A stretch of DNA of 20,408 nucleotides from a virus. Where the stretch lies: IMG/VR virus record IMGVR_UViG_3300046559_000956, positions 1-20,408 of that record; one strand, 5' to 3'. Below, one piece after another: positions 1 through 5,235 of this stretch. How positions within the stretch are numbered: the stretch's first letter is position 1; each line of letters starts with the position of its first letter. Both the position numbers and the translations under genes were made by a program. The notes below the pieces were generated by a model. That model had not been told where the DNA came from, did no database searches, and was given only the letters and a program-made list of their open reading frames with translations.

Positions 1-580
1 ACGCCTCGATGACGGCGGTCAGCGCCGGGTCATTGTCGCAGACGCCGCCGTCCACAAAGTACGTGTCGCCCAGCTGCCAGGGCGAAAAGTACGTGGGCGC
101 GGCCGACGTGCAAAGCGCCGCGTCCCGCATGGTGACCCCGGGCGTGGCATAGCTGCTCAGAAAGTGTGGTGTGCGGTCGGTCAGGTTGTAGGCGGGCACC
201 ATCAGCTTATGCTCGGTGTCGCCCAAAGCCGTGGTGTCGCCGATGACACTGTGCACGCATTGATTGAGGGCTGCGCGGTCGTACTTGGGCCCGCTTATGC
301 GTCCCAACGTTTTGATACGCTGCCAGGCACTGCGGCTAAAAATCTGAGGCAAATAAGCACGGTAGATATCGCGCATCGCTTGGGCGCCAAAAGGATTGCG
401 CTTACCAACAGCCAGAGCAATGATGCCTCCTGTAGAGCAGCCTGTGATGTAATCAAAGCAAGAGGCGATGGGCGCGCCCAGTTGCTTCTCCAGGCTTATG
501 AGAATTTCTAAGGCGAGCAAGCCGCGCGCGCCGCCCCCGTCAATGGAAAGAATCCGAATCTTACCGTCAGGCGCTGGCAT
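1..580 (-). CDS. Patatin-like phospholipase, C-terminus beyond window edge
   Basis: Reading leftward from the ATG at 580, 193 codons are open and run off the window. All patatin landmarks are visible: the oxyanion-hole motif in ILSIDGGGARG (residues 10-20), the nucleophile elbow GCSTGG (47-52, Ser49), and the DGG motif in FVDGGVCDNDPAL (Asp177), preceded by the typical CTSAAPTYF. Ser49 and Asp177 should form the catalytic dyad. The family hydrolyses acyl esters of membrane phospholipids. The start overlaps the upstream gene by 14 nt, so it is the distal gene of the leftward operon and probably translationally coupled. Patatins occur as toxic effectors (CapV of CBASS) and as secreted lipases. 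No signal peptide is seen, so it should act inside the cell. No nucleotide cyclase is present in the window, so a CBASS role is only a guess. The family assignment is secure, the biological role open. Confidence 0.93.
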   Translation of the reverse strand, partial: MPAPDGKIRILSIDGGGARGLLALEILISLEKQLGAPIASCFDYITGCSTGGIIALAVGKRNPFGAQAMRDIYRAYLPQIFSRSAWQRIKTLGRISGPKYDRAALNQCVHSVIGDTTALGDTEHKLMVPAYNLTDRTPHFLSSYATPGVTMRDAALCTSAAPTYFSPWQLGDTYFVDGGVCDNDPALTAVIEA

Positions 581-782
581 GGGCCCCCTCGCTTATGCCC
601 TGGCTTATGCGTCTTTGCTTCCATTTGGCTCTTTGGGCGCACGCCCCACCGCACGCGATACGTTTTTGCCAGCGCACCATGGTGTCGAGCGACCCGCACG
701 GCCGCCTGCGAAAAAAGAAGTTGCCGCACTCCACACATTTTTTGACGGCATCGGGCGCGGTGTATTCAAACTTTGCGGGCAT
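567..782 (-). CDS. Small Cys-rich protein, putative zinc ribbon
   Basis: A 71-residue basic protein. Cysteines at 16 and 19 (CVEC), 29, and 44 and 48 (CGGAC) suggest one structural zinc site in the middle, with an Arg/Lys-rich segment between and after them. The start codon overlaps the upstream stop in a TGATG junction, and its end overlaps the patatin start by 14 nt, so it is the third gene of the leftward operon. I do not recognise a family. Nucleic-acid or protein binding through the zinc knuckle is plausible but inferred from composition alone. Confidence 0.7.
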   Translation of the reverse strand: MPAKFEYTAPDAVKKCVECGNFFFRRRPCGSLDTMVRWQKRIACGGACAQRAKWKQRRISQGISEGAHASA

Positions 783-1072
783 CAGTTCTCATTCCTCATG
801 CTGTAGGTTTTTTGCACGTGCTCCAAAAGGGCGTAAGCCTCATCGTCGTCGGCGGCCTCAAACCGCTTATGCGCATCGCTGTAAAACTGGGCCAACAAGG
901 CGCCAGGCTCATGCCGGCTCCACTGCGCCCGGCTCATCAGCCAGCGCTCAGGTTCTAAGCCGCGCAGGTGGCCGCCCAGGGCGACGATGTACCACACCGC
1001 GCCCTCGGCCACGGCGGCAAAGTCCTTTGTCTTGAGCATATTGCCCTGTATGAGCGTCCCGATGGCTGTCAT
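782..1072 (-). CDS. Hypothetical protein (96 aa)
   Basis: A 96-residue acidic protein, probably mostly helical and cytoplasmic, without a signal peptide or membrane segment. Trp, Tyr and His are frequent in the middle, and the C-terminal half contains an acidic helix with EAADDDEAYALLEH. The ATG at 1072 has a GGGGGGTAG element 4 nt upstream, the same GGGTAG-type ribosome-binding sequence used by the rightward genes, which supports this start. It lies between the membrane protein and the Cys-rich protein and is coupled to the latter by TGATG. No family recognised. Confidence 0.72.
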   Translation of the reverse strand: MTAIGTLIQGNMLKTKDFAAVAEGAVWYIVALGGHLRGLEPERWLMSRAQWSRHEPGALLAQFYSDAHKRFEAADDDEAYALLEHVQKTYSMRNEN

Positions 1073-1141
1073 GACCTACCCCCCTGTACCGTTATCGTCT
1101 ATCTATTGAGACATACACACAACCGTTGCCGGCTGGCTAAA

Positions 1142-1492
1142 TTAATACCGACCGCCGTCCACAAAAATTCCCGCCGCGTGCAGCACCACGAAAACAATCC
1201 CCAGCGACGCCATGGCCAAAAACATCGGGGGCGCCACCACGCCCCACAGCGCCCACAGCGTCACCGCCAATATCGGCGCCTTGACGGCCACATCGCCCAA
1301 GGCCAACTGCCAGGGCGCGCCCACATGCCGACGCATATACTCGACGTTGGCTTGCTCGCGTAGGTGATTAAGCACCGCATGGGCGTAAGCCATGGCGACG
1401 TGCGTGCCCCGCTGGGCCCGAAGTTCCATCATCCTAGCCTTGGCCTGCGGCGGCAGGGTCAAGGGGCCTTGTTTTTTGTTTTGAGTGTCCAT
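1142..1492 (-). CDS. Two-helix membrane protein, probably leaderless mRNA
   Basis: A 116-residue protein. The N-terminal 70 residues are polar and helical. The C-terminal third holds two hydrophobic stretches, roughly residues 72-88 (APILAVTLWALWGVV) and 90-111 (PPMFLAMASLGIVFVVLH), so it should be an inner-membrane hairpin with a cytoplasmic N-terminal domain. A TTG at 1498 could extend it by two residues, but the ATG at 1492 lies only 7 nt after the promoter element GATAAC, so transcription should begin at or next to the ATG. No ribosome-binding site fits between them. First gene of the leftward operon that ends in the phospholipase. It might be a membrane partner of that enzyme or a holin-like protein; no family recognised. 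Confidence 0.75.
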   Translation of the reverse strand: MDTQNKKQGPLTLPPQAKARMMELRAQRGTHVAMAYAHAVLNHLREQANVEYMRRHVGAPWQLALGDVAVKAPILAVTLWALWGVVAPPMFLAMASLGIVFVVLHAAGIFVDGGRY

Positions 1493-1499
1493 GCCCAAG

Positions 1500-1528
1500 G
1501 TTATCGGCGCACCCCTTCAAAGTGTTGT
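1500..1528 (-). promoter_or_regulatory. Promoter copy L (leftward), driving the 116-aa gene
   Basis: Minus-strand copy of the reiterated element: ACAACAC, 16-bp spacer ending in GCC, then GATAAC. It faces away from copy A, and the two -35-like boxes lie about 33 bp apart in the divergent region. The only copy followed directly by an ATG (7 nt) instead of a leader hairpin. Confidence 0.7.
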
Positions 1529-1561
1529 GTCTGCTAGATGCAAAAAAAAGACACATGACAC

Positions 1562-1590
1562 GCAACACTTGGCGGGGCCGGGCCGATACC
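1562..1590 (+). promoter_or_regulatory. Promoter copy A of the reiterated element
   Basis: GCAACAC (1562-1568), 16 bp, GATACC (1585-1590). Ten copies in the window share GCAACAC-N15/16-GATA[AC][CT] with GCC before GATA, and most have an A-tract upstream. Read as a bacterial promoter this is GCAACA, a 17-bp spacer, and GATAAC as the -10. The -35 lacks the TTG of the housekeeping consensus, and its AAC core recalls ECF sigma promoters. In this copy an A-tract at 1542-1549 precedes the box. A weak inverted repeat (1566-1573 with 1598-1605) encloses the -10. Confidence 0.75.
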
Positions 1591-1599
1591 CTTTGTTGC

Positions 1600-1618
1600 C
1601 AGGTGCACGTTGCGCCTG
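1600..1618 (+). promoter_or_regulatory. 5'-leader hairpin with ACGTT pentaloop (copy A)
   Basis: Stem CAGGTGC/GCGCCTG (7 bp, one wobble) closing loop ACGTT (1607-1611). The loop begins 17 nt after the end of the -10, so the stem should sit at the extreme 5' end of the mRNA. Seven other leaders carry the same loop type on different stems. Confidence 0.7.
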
Positions 1619-1642
1619 CCAACAAAAAAGTAGGGTATACAC

Positions 1643-1927
1643 ATGAGCACAATTTCATTTGACGTTATCGGCAAAACCGGCACCAAACTGACGACCATCA
1701 AGCTTGAGCCAGGGTTCAAGGATGTGGACGTTCAATTTGCCCTGTGGGATGCGGGCATCAAGGAGGCCAAAATCATGTCGCGGGTTGTGGTGCGTGACGC
1801 CACCCCGGGTAGCTTGAACCTGGACATTTACATCAAGGGCACGCGCACCCCAAGCTTTGGATTGAAGCAAAACCTTTCCAGTCAAACGTTTGGCGACGTG
1901 GCCAATCTTTTCAAAATCAACGGATGA
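1643..1927 (+). CDS. Hypothetical protein (94 aa), first gene of rightward cluster
   Basis: A 94-residue, probably beta-rich cytoplasmic protein. Short alternating strands (TKLTTIKLEP, VDVQFALWDAG, SLNLDIYIKG) suggest a compact beta sandwich or ferredoxin-like fold. The ATG follows GTAGGGTATACAC, the local version of the shared ribosome-binding element. It has its own promoter (copy A) and leader hairpin, and is followed after 4 nt by promoter copy B, so it is probably a single-gene transcription unit. No family recognised; its place next to the divergent promoters fits an early phage protein. Confidence 0.75.
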   Translation: MSTISFDVIGKTGTKLTTIKLEPGFKDVDVQFALWDAGIKEAKIMSRVVVRDATPGSLNLDIYIKGTRTPSFGLKQNLSSQTFGDVANLFKING

Positions 1928-1931
1928 TGTA

Positions 1932-1959
1932 GCAACACATGGGCAGGTGCGCCGATAAT
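1932..1959 (+). promoter_or_regulatory. Promoter copy B
   Basis: GCAACAC (1932-1938), 15-bp spacer, GATAAT, the closest match to a TATAAT -10 box. An 8-bp perfect inverted repeat, GGCAGGTG (1942-1949) with CACCTGCC (1974-1981), puts the -10 in its loop, and GCCGATA also pairs with TATCGGC inside. No ACRTY hairpin follows. Confidence 0.7.
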
Positions 1960-1999
1960 TAAGGTATCGGCAACACCTGCCGCATGTGAGGGTAGATAG

Positions 2000-2188
2000 A
2001 TGGATCGCAAGGACTTAATGGCAATGTGCGCACACCTGACCGTGGCCTGTATGGCCATGGCCAGCGACCTAGAGCACCTGGAAGGTGCCCTGGCTGTGGC
2101 TTTGCAAGATGCGCTGGCATCGTGCGAGGCAACGCAAGATGCCATACAGACCGTGCTACTGGCCCAAGATGACTTGGGCGTCAAGTAG
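2000..2188 (+). CDS. Hypothetical small helical protein (62 aa)
   Basis: A 62-residue, Ala/Leu/Met-rich acidic protein, predicted as one or two amphipathic helices (for example LEHLEGALAVALQDALASCEA), which fits a small coiled-coil or helical-hairpin protein. The ATG at 2000 follows GAGGGTAGATAG. Promoter copy B lies upstream and a strong terminator-like hairpin begins 7 nt after the stop, so this appears to be a one-gene unit. No family recognised; an inhibitor or adaptor of a host protein would fit the size, but nothing shows it. Confidence 0.68.
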   Translation: MDRKDLMAMCAHLTVACMAMASDLEHLEGALAVALQDALASCEATQDAIQTVLLAQDDLGVK

Positions 2189-2195
2189 CACGCTG

Positions 2196-2238
2196 CCCGG
2201 GGCAAGGTTAGCTACCCTCGCCTTGCCCCGGGTACTTT
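2196..2238 (+). terminator. Intrinsic terminator with anti-RBS loop
   Basis: Perfect 12-bp stem, CCCGGGGCAAGG (2196-2207) with CCTTGCCCCGGG (2221-2232), 13-nt loop, then TACTTT. The U-tract is short but the stem is very stable. The loop (2208-2220) ends in GCTACCCTCG, the exact reverse complement of CGAGGGTAGC, which is the ribosome-binding element before the gene at 5570; eight of these bases also match the leaders at 2542, 5070 and 5270. Confidence 0.65.
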
Positions 2239-2268
2239 CGACGCAACACTTAACATTAGAGGTAGATG

Positions 2269-2445
2269 ATGAAGCCTGAATTCAAAAAAGAGTATCTTAA
2301 GCGCCTGAAGGATATTGTAGCCCGCGTGCAAGCCGACGAATGTTATTGCGAGGACGTGCCGGAAGACGGGATTTGCGAGGATTGTCCGATTAACGGGGGT
2401 GACCTTGTAAACGCGATGATGGAAGAAATCGCCGCGCTGGAATAA
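2269..2445 (+). CDS. Acidic Cys-containing micro-protein (58 aa)
   Basis: A 58-residue acidic protein with four cysteines in two pairs, CYC and CEDC (about residues 25-40), able to hold one zinc ion or form disulphides. A basic N-terminal helix (KPEFKKEYLKRLKDIVARV) precedes it and an acidic helix (MMEEIAALE) follows. Two adjacent ATGs (2266, 2269) are possible; the second gives better spacing from GAGGTAG. The upstream region holds GCAACAC at 2243-2249 but no GATAA box at the expected distance, so its promoter is unclear. No family recognised. It closely precedes promoter copy D. Confidence 0.65.
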   Translation: MKPEFKKEYLKRLKDIVARVQADECYCEDVPEDGICEDCPINGGDLVNAMMEEIAALE

Positions 2446-2462
2446 AAAAAGACACATGACAC

Positions 2463-2491
2463 GCAACACTTGACGGCCACGCGCCGATAAC
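2463..2491 (+). promoter_or_regulatory. Promoter copy D, driving the DUF932 gene
   Basis: GCAACAC, 16 bp, GATAAC. The upstream flank (AAAAAAAGACACATGACAC) is almost identical to that of copy A, so these two copies share at least 28 bp. The inverted repeat around the -10 is weak here (4 bp). Confidence 0.72.
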
Positions 2492-2503
2492 TTAATCATG
2501 CAA

Positions 2504-2518
2504 CGTGCACATCGCACG
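2504..2518 (+). promoter_or_regulatory. 5'-leader hairpin with ACATC pentaloop (copy D)
   Basis: Perfect 5-bp stem CGTGC/GCACG closing ACATC (2509-2513), 18 nt from the -10 and 23 nt before the ATG. Confidence 0.62.
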
Positions 2519-2541
2519 GTAGCACACTAAAGGGTAGCACA

Positions 2542-3357
2542 ATGAGAATTATCAACGCCGAATATTTGAGCAAGAATCCCGTTCAAGCCACGCAAGCGCA
2601 CGCCGCCGTGAGCGACAAGTATCAATTCGTCAATAGCGAGCAAATCCTGGCCATCTTTGCCCAAGCCGGATGGACGCCCGTGTCGCAAACCGCCATCGTG
2701 CCCCGCAAGGAATCGCGTCAAGGTTTTCAAAAACACATGGTGCGCTTGGAGCACCCCGATTATCAAACCATGCCCGGCCTTGAAGGCGTGCACACCACGC
2801 GCCCCCAATTGTTAATGATTAACAGCCACGACCGCGCGTCAAGCTTGCGGCTAATGTGGGGCATGTTTCGCATGGCGTGCCTCAACGGCATCGTGACGGG
2901 CGAATCCGTCAATGAAGTCAAACTGACCCACAACACGAAGATGGCCGAACGTCTGCCCGCCGCCTTGCAACAGCTACTCAACGCCTTCCCGACCATGATG
3001 CAACAAGCCGAGCAGCTGGCCCGCACACAGCTAACAGACGCCGCCGTGCAGCAATTAATTAAGACCGTGTACGATGCCCGCCTTGAGGGAAGCGAGAAGA
3101 TTGTGAGTGTAGATTATCGGCTGCCCTACGTTCGGCGCAGCGCAGACACCGGCAACGACGCCTTCACCATCTTCAACCGCGTGCAAGAAGCAGCCATACG
3201 CGGCGGCATTGGCTACACGTACGAGCGCCAGGTAAAGGACCGTTATGGCGACACCTACGCGCGCCTTGCCTACGCTAGGAGCCGCGAGATTAAGGCCATC
3301 GACCAAAGTGTGAAAATCAATCGGCTCGCCTACAACGCCGCCTTGGCCCTAGTGTAA
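2542..3357 (+). CDS. DUF932 family phage protein
   Basis: A 271-residue protein that resembles DUF932, a family of unknown biochemical role found in phages and plasmids. Family hallmarks are the start (AVSDKYQFVNSEQIL, residues 22-36), the KHMVRLEHP segment (64-72), the core LLMINSHDRASSLRLM (90-105) and FRMACLNGIV (109-118). It is likely soluble, mixed alpha/beta with a helical C-terminus, and of typical length for the shorter members. The ATG follows AAAGGGTAGCACA. Promoter copy D and its hairpin precede it, and copy E begins 8 nt after the stop. The family often sits beside replication and recombination genes, consistent with the clamp gene nearby, but no activity can be assigned. Confidence 0.85.
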   Translation: MRIINAEYLSKNPVQATQAHAAVSDKYQFVNSEQILAIFAQAGWTPVSQTAIVPRKESRQGFQKHMVRLEHPDYQTMPGLEGVHTTRPQLLMINSHDRASSLRLMWGMFRMACLNGIVTGESVNEVKLTHNTKMAERLPAALQQLLNAFPTMMQQAEQLARTQLTDAAVQQLIKTVYDARLEGSEKIVSVDYRLPYVRRSADTGNDAFTIFNRVQEAAIRGGIGYTYERQVKDRYGDTYARLAYARSREIKAIDQSVKINRLAYNAALALV

Positions 3358-3364
3358 AAAGTAA

Positions 3365-3393
3365 GCAACGCCTGCGCCCGCCATGCCGATAAC
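3365..3393 (+). promoter_or_regulatory. Promoter copy E with -10 inside a 13-bp palindrome
   Basis: GCAACGC, 16 bp, GATAAC. GCGCCCGCCATGC (3374-3386) pairs over 13 bp (one G-T) with 3398-3410, leaving the 11-nt loop CGATAACTCAA that presents the -10. The 3' arm is also the 5' arm of the following ACGGT hairpin, so the two folds exclude each other. Confidence 0.75.
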
Positions 3394-3404
3394 TCAAGCA
3401 TGGT

Positions 3405-3421
3405 GGGCGCACGGTGCGCCC
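3405..3421 (+). promoter_or_regulatory. 5'-leader hairpin with ACGGT pentaloop (copy E)
   Basis: Perfect 6-bp stem GGGCGC/GCGCCC closing ACGGT (3411-3415). This loop deviates at position 4 from the ACRTY pattern of the other seven. Confidence 0.62.
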
Positions 3422-3443
3422 CCTGAAAATAGAGGGTAACACA

Positions 3444-3983
3444 ATGGGCACACGCAACTTGACCATGATTAAGCTAAACGGGGAATTGAAACTTGCCAAC
3501 TACGGCCAATGGGATGGATACCCCACAGGCCAAGGCGAGACCGTCGCCGCCTTCATCCAAGCCTACCTGTTAGATGACACGCTGCGCGCCGAGTTTGCCG
3601 CCAAGGTGGCCAAACTCAAATTTGCCACCGACGCCGAGTTAGAGGAATTGGAAGCCAGGGAGGTGGCCATGCTGGAAGCCCAACGCAATGGCGAGCACGT
3701 GGCCACATACATGCTAGATAAGTTTGTTGCCTTTGACCGCGACACTGGCGCGACCATCCTTCAAAAAATCTGGAACGGGCTGCACTGCCAGATTGTGAAG
3801 GATGATAGCGAGTTTTTGAAGGACACGTTGTTTTGCGAATGGGCCTACTGTGTGGACCTGGACACCTGCAAGGTGGACGTTTACATGAGCACGGTTGAGC
3901 CCGTCGCCTCTATCCCGTTCACCGATTTTACCGTTATCTCTATGCGCGCCCTTGAAGCGATGTTGCGGGTACGGGAAGGATAA
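3444..3983 (+). CDS. MGTRNLT-type phage protein of unknown function
   Basis: A 179-residue protein opening with MGTRNLTMIKLNGELK, followed by ANYGQWDGYPTGQGETVAAFI (residues 19-39, split in two strands). I recognise this start (GTRNL, then YGQWDGYP.GQG) from phage and bacterial hypothetical proteins without known function. The middle is an acidic helix (ATDAELEELEAREVAMLEAQ) and the C-terminal half is mixed, with four cysteines around residues 113-153. An in-frame GTG at 3414 lies within the leader hairpin and is rejected; the ATG at 3444 follows GAGGGTAACACA. Cytoplasmic. Own promoter copy E; copy F starts 5 nt after the stop. Confidence 0.82.
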   Translation: MGTRNLTMIKLNGELKLANYGQWDGYPTGQGETVAAFIQAYLLDDTLRAEFAAKVAKLKFATDAELEELEAREVAMLEAQRNGEHVATYMLDKFVAFDRDTGATILQKIWNGLHCQIVKDDSEFLKDTLFCEWAYCVDLDTCKVDVYMSTVEPVASIPFTDFTVISMRALEAMLRVREG

Positions 3984-3987
3984 GTAA

Positions 3988-4016
3988 GCAACACCTACGC
4001 GCCGCACGCCGATAAC
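3988..4016 (+). promoter_or_regulatory. Promoter copy F with -10 inside an 11-bp palindrome
   Basis: GCAACAC, 16 bp, GATAAC. GCGCCGCACGC (3999-4009) pairs with GTGTGCGGCGC (4021-4031), one G-T, with loop CGATAACTAAG. The stem sequence differs completely from copy E although the loop is nearly the same. Confidence 0.75.
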
Positions 4017-4024
4017 TAAGGTGT

Positions 4025-4043
4025 GCGGCGCACGTTGCGCTGC
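4025..4043 (+). promoter_or_regulatory. 5'-leader hairpin with ACGTT pentaloop (copy F)
   Basis: 7-bp stem GCGGCGC/GCGCTGC (one wobble) closing ACGTT (4032-4036), 16 nt from the -10. Confidence 0.68.
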
Positions 4044-4066
4044 CGACACAATAGAAGGTAGCACCC

Positions 4067-4651
4067 ATGAAACTCCCAAAACACGTTATCAACCTGTACC
4101 GCTTCACAAGCACCGATGAAATACGCGTCGCCCTGCAACACGTGTGCATTGAATACACCGCCGGCAATGCCATCGCCACCGCCGTGGCCACCGACGGCCA
4201 CCGCCTTGTCTACCTGGAATTTGACATGGGTGGCTTTCGGCCTACCGACGGCAAACTGTACCTGCACCGCGACGTTCTCAAAAACATCAAGTTAGGCAAA
4301 GACGGCGTGGCCAACCTTAACGACGGATACATCACGGCCACAGCCAAGGGTGCCACCACGCGCTATGATGCGAGCTATGACTTGCAAGGCTACAGCTACC
4401 CCACCTGGCGACGGTGCCTCGACGGCGCGCCAGACGATGATGCCACGCCGTGCAGCATCATCGGCGTCAATGCCCGCTACCTGGCCGACTTTGCCGACTA
4501 TCTCAAGGCGTGTGGTGTGGACTATCGTGTCGGCTTTGAGATGCCCGCCGATGATATATCTGTCATGGCCATGACCGCGCACGGTGACATCAACGGCACC
4601 GACGACAAGACCCAAGCCATCCGTTATCTGCTAATGCCCATGCGGCTGTAA
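4067..4651 (+). CDS. Shortened DNA polymerase III beta sliding clamp homologue
   Basis: A 194-residue protein, about half a bacterial DnaN (near 366 aa). ATDGHRLVYLEF (residues 41-52) matches the domain II signature ATDGHRLA; YSYPTWRRCL (109-118) matches the FPDYRRVL end of domain II; GVNARYLADFADYL (133-146) matches the FNVSYVLDVLNAL helix of domain III; and the C-terminus YLLMPMRL equals the YVVMPMRL ending of E. coli DnaN. Domain I and the first half of domain III are missing. The retained residues (T42, G44, H45, R46, L47 and M190-L194) are those that line the clamp's partner-binding cleft. It could be a reduced phage clamp forming a different ring, or a decoy for clamp-binding proteins. 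The ATG follows GAAGGTAGCACCC. Homology confident from remembered DnaN sequence; function inferred. Confidence 0.82.
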   Translation: MKLPKHVINLYRFTSTDEIRVALQHVCIEYTAGNAIATAVATDGHRLVYLEFDMGGFRPTDGKLYLHRDVLKNIKLGKDGVANLNDGYITATAKGATTRYDASYDLQGYSYPTWRRCLDGAPDDDATPCSIIGVNARYLADFADYLKACGVDYRVGFEMPADDISVMAMTAHGDINGTDDKTQAIRYLLMPMRL

Positions 4652-4654
4652 GGC

Positions 4655-4682
4655 GCAACACGATGCACGCCGCGCCGATAAT
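4655..4682 (+). promoter_or_regulatory. Promoter copy G with -10 inside a 13-bp palindrome
   Basis: GCAACAC, 15 bp, GATAAT, starting 4 nt after the clamp stop codon. TGCACGCCGCGCC (4664-4676) pairs with 4687-4699 over 13 bp (one G-T), loop GATAATCTAG. Confidence 0.75.
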
Positions 4683-4691
4683 CTAGGGCGT

Positions 4692-4710
4692 GGCGTGCAC
4701 GTTGCGCGCC
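4692..4710 (+). promoter_or_regulatory. 5'-leader hairpin with ACGTT pentaloop (copy G)
   Basis: 7-bp stem GGCGTGC/GCGCGCC (one wobble) closing ACGTT (4699-4703). Confidence 0.68.
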
Positions 4711-4728
4711 ACCGGCAAAGGAGCACCC

Positions 4729-4998
4729 ATGAAAACGATTGGCATTGGCTATTGCGGGCCCGAATACCCTGGCGATTGTGCTGACTGTGGCGAGCCGATT
4801 ATGAACGACGAATATTGGGGGCCCATCTGCCCGGACTGTAGCGCACCGCCTGAGCTGCGCGCCGAGCTGTCAGCGAGGTGCGCCGGATGTGGCGTGTCGG
4901 GCGATTACAGCGCCAATGAGCATGGCGAGTGTCACCGCTGCGCCGCCCTGGCGCCGACCGACAATGACTTTTATTTGCTGCGCGACAAAATAATCTAA
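4729..4998 (+). CDS. Double zinc-ribbon protein (89 aa)
   Basis: An 89-residue protein with two four-cysteine clusters. The first is CADCGEP with CPDCSAP (residues 17-37), the second CAGCGVS with CHRC (48-69); each pair spacing CxxC...CxxC is classical for zinc ribbons. The C-terminus (NDFYLLRDKII) may be a short helix or partner motif. The ATG at 4729 follows AAAGGAGCACCC, the only leader here with a strong GGAG core. An in-frame upstream GTG at 4690 lies inside the promoter palindrome and is rejected. Zinc ribbons of this kind usually bind nucleic acid or RNA polymerase; the partner here is unknown. Confidence 0.8.
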   Translation: MKTIGIGYCGPEYPGDCADCGEPIMNDEYWGPICPDCSAPPELRAELSARCAGCGVSGDYSANEHGECHRCAALAPTDNDFYLLRDKII

Positions 4999-5030
4999 CC
5001 ACGCCGCTACCATGCTGTGTATGTGATGAT

Positions 5031-5047
5031 GTGGCCACGTCGGCCAC
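5031..5047 (+). promoter_or_regulatory. Leader hairpin with ACGTC loop but no upstream promoter (copy H)
   Basis: Perfect 6-bp stem GTGGCC/GGCCAC closing ACGTC (5037-5041), 22 nt before the ATG at 5070. The 32 nt between the previous stop and this hairpin lack both GCAACAC and GATAA. The hairpin is therefore kept without the promoter, which points to a role in RNA. Confidence 0.65.
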
Positions 5048-5069
5048 CACAACACGGTAGGGTAGCACA

Positions 5070-5189
5070 ATGAACGGACACTTAATTAAGAAGGTATATC
5101 TCGAAAGCTTGAAGACGGTATCGCCCACACTTGAGCGCGACCTTGAAATCGCCCGGATTCTACTCAAGACCATGAACACCAAAAAGTAA
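5070..5189 (+). CDS. Micro-protein (39 aa)
   Basis: A 39-residue basic peptide, predicted as one long amphipathic helix (LIKKVYLESLKT, then TLERDLEIARILLKTM). The start is supported by GGTAGGGTAGCACA directly upstream, identical to the leaders at 2542 and 5270, and by the conserved leader hairpin. Without its own promoter it is probably expressed by read-through from the zinc-ribbon gene 71 nt upstream. Too short for family assignment. Helical phage micro-proteins of this size often bind and inhibit a host enzyme, but this one shows no recognisable target motif. Confidence 0.65.
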   Translation: MNGHLIKKVYLESLKTVSPTLERDLEIARILLKTMNTKK

Positions 5190-5197
5190 GCAGCCAC

Positions 5198-5226
5198 GCA
5201 ACACGTGCGCCCATGCCGCCGATAAC
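5198..5226 (+). promoter_or_regulatory. Promoter copy I with -10 inside a 13-bp palindrome
   Basis: GCAACAC, 16 bp, GATAAC. GTGCG plus CCCATGCC (5205-5217) pair with GGCATGGG plus CGCAC (5230-5243) with a single bulged C at 5238, loop GCCGATAACTAT. Confidence 0.75.
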
Positions 5227-5235
5227 TATGGCATG

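Noticed and set aside
164-511. Plus-strand frame opposite the phospholipase
   Set aside because: Antisense of a gene with complete patatin motifs and no supporting ribosome-binding site.
1091-1129. Possible further copy of the promoter before the 96-aa gene (GATAAC at 1091-1096 minus, GCAACGG at 1123-1129)
   Set aside because: The boxes are 26 bp apart, ten more than in the other copies, so this is at best a degenerate site.
1882-2205. Minus-strand frame starting at TTG 2205 with GAGGGTAGC upstream
   Set aside because: The apparent ribosome-binding site is the terminator loop read backwards, and the product is Ser/Ala/Cys-rich without features. It is antisense to a gene with its own promoter. 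Kept only as an alternative explanation of the loop sequence.
2243-2265. GCAACAC upstream of the 58-aa gene as an eleventh promoter
   Set aside because: No GATAA box follows at 15-16 bp; the start codon lies there instead. Perhaps a half site.
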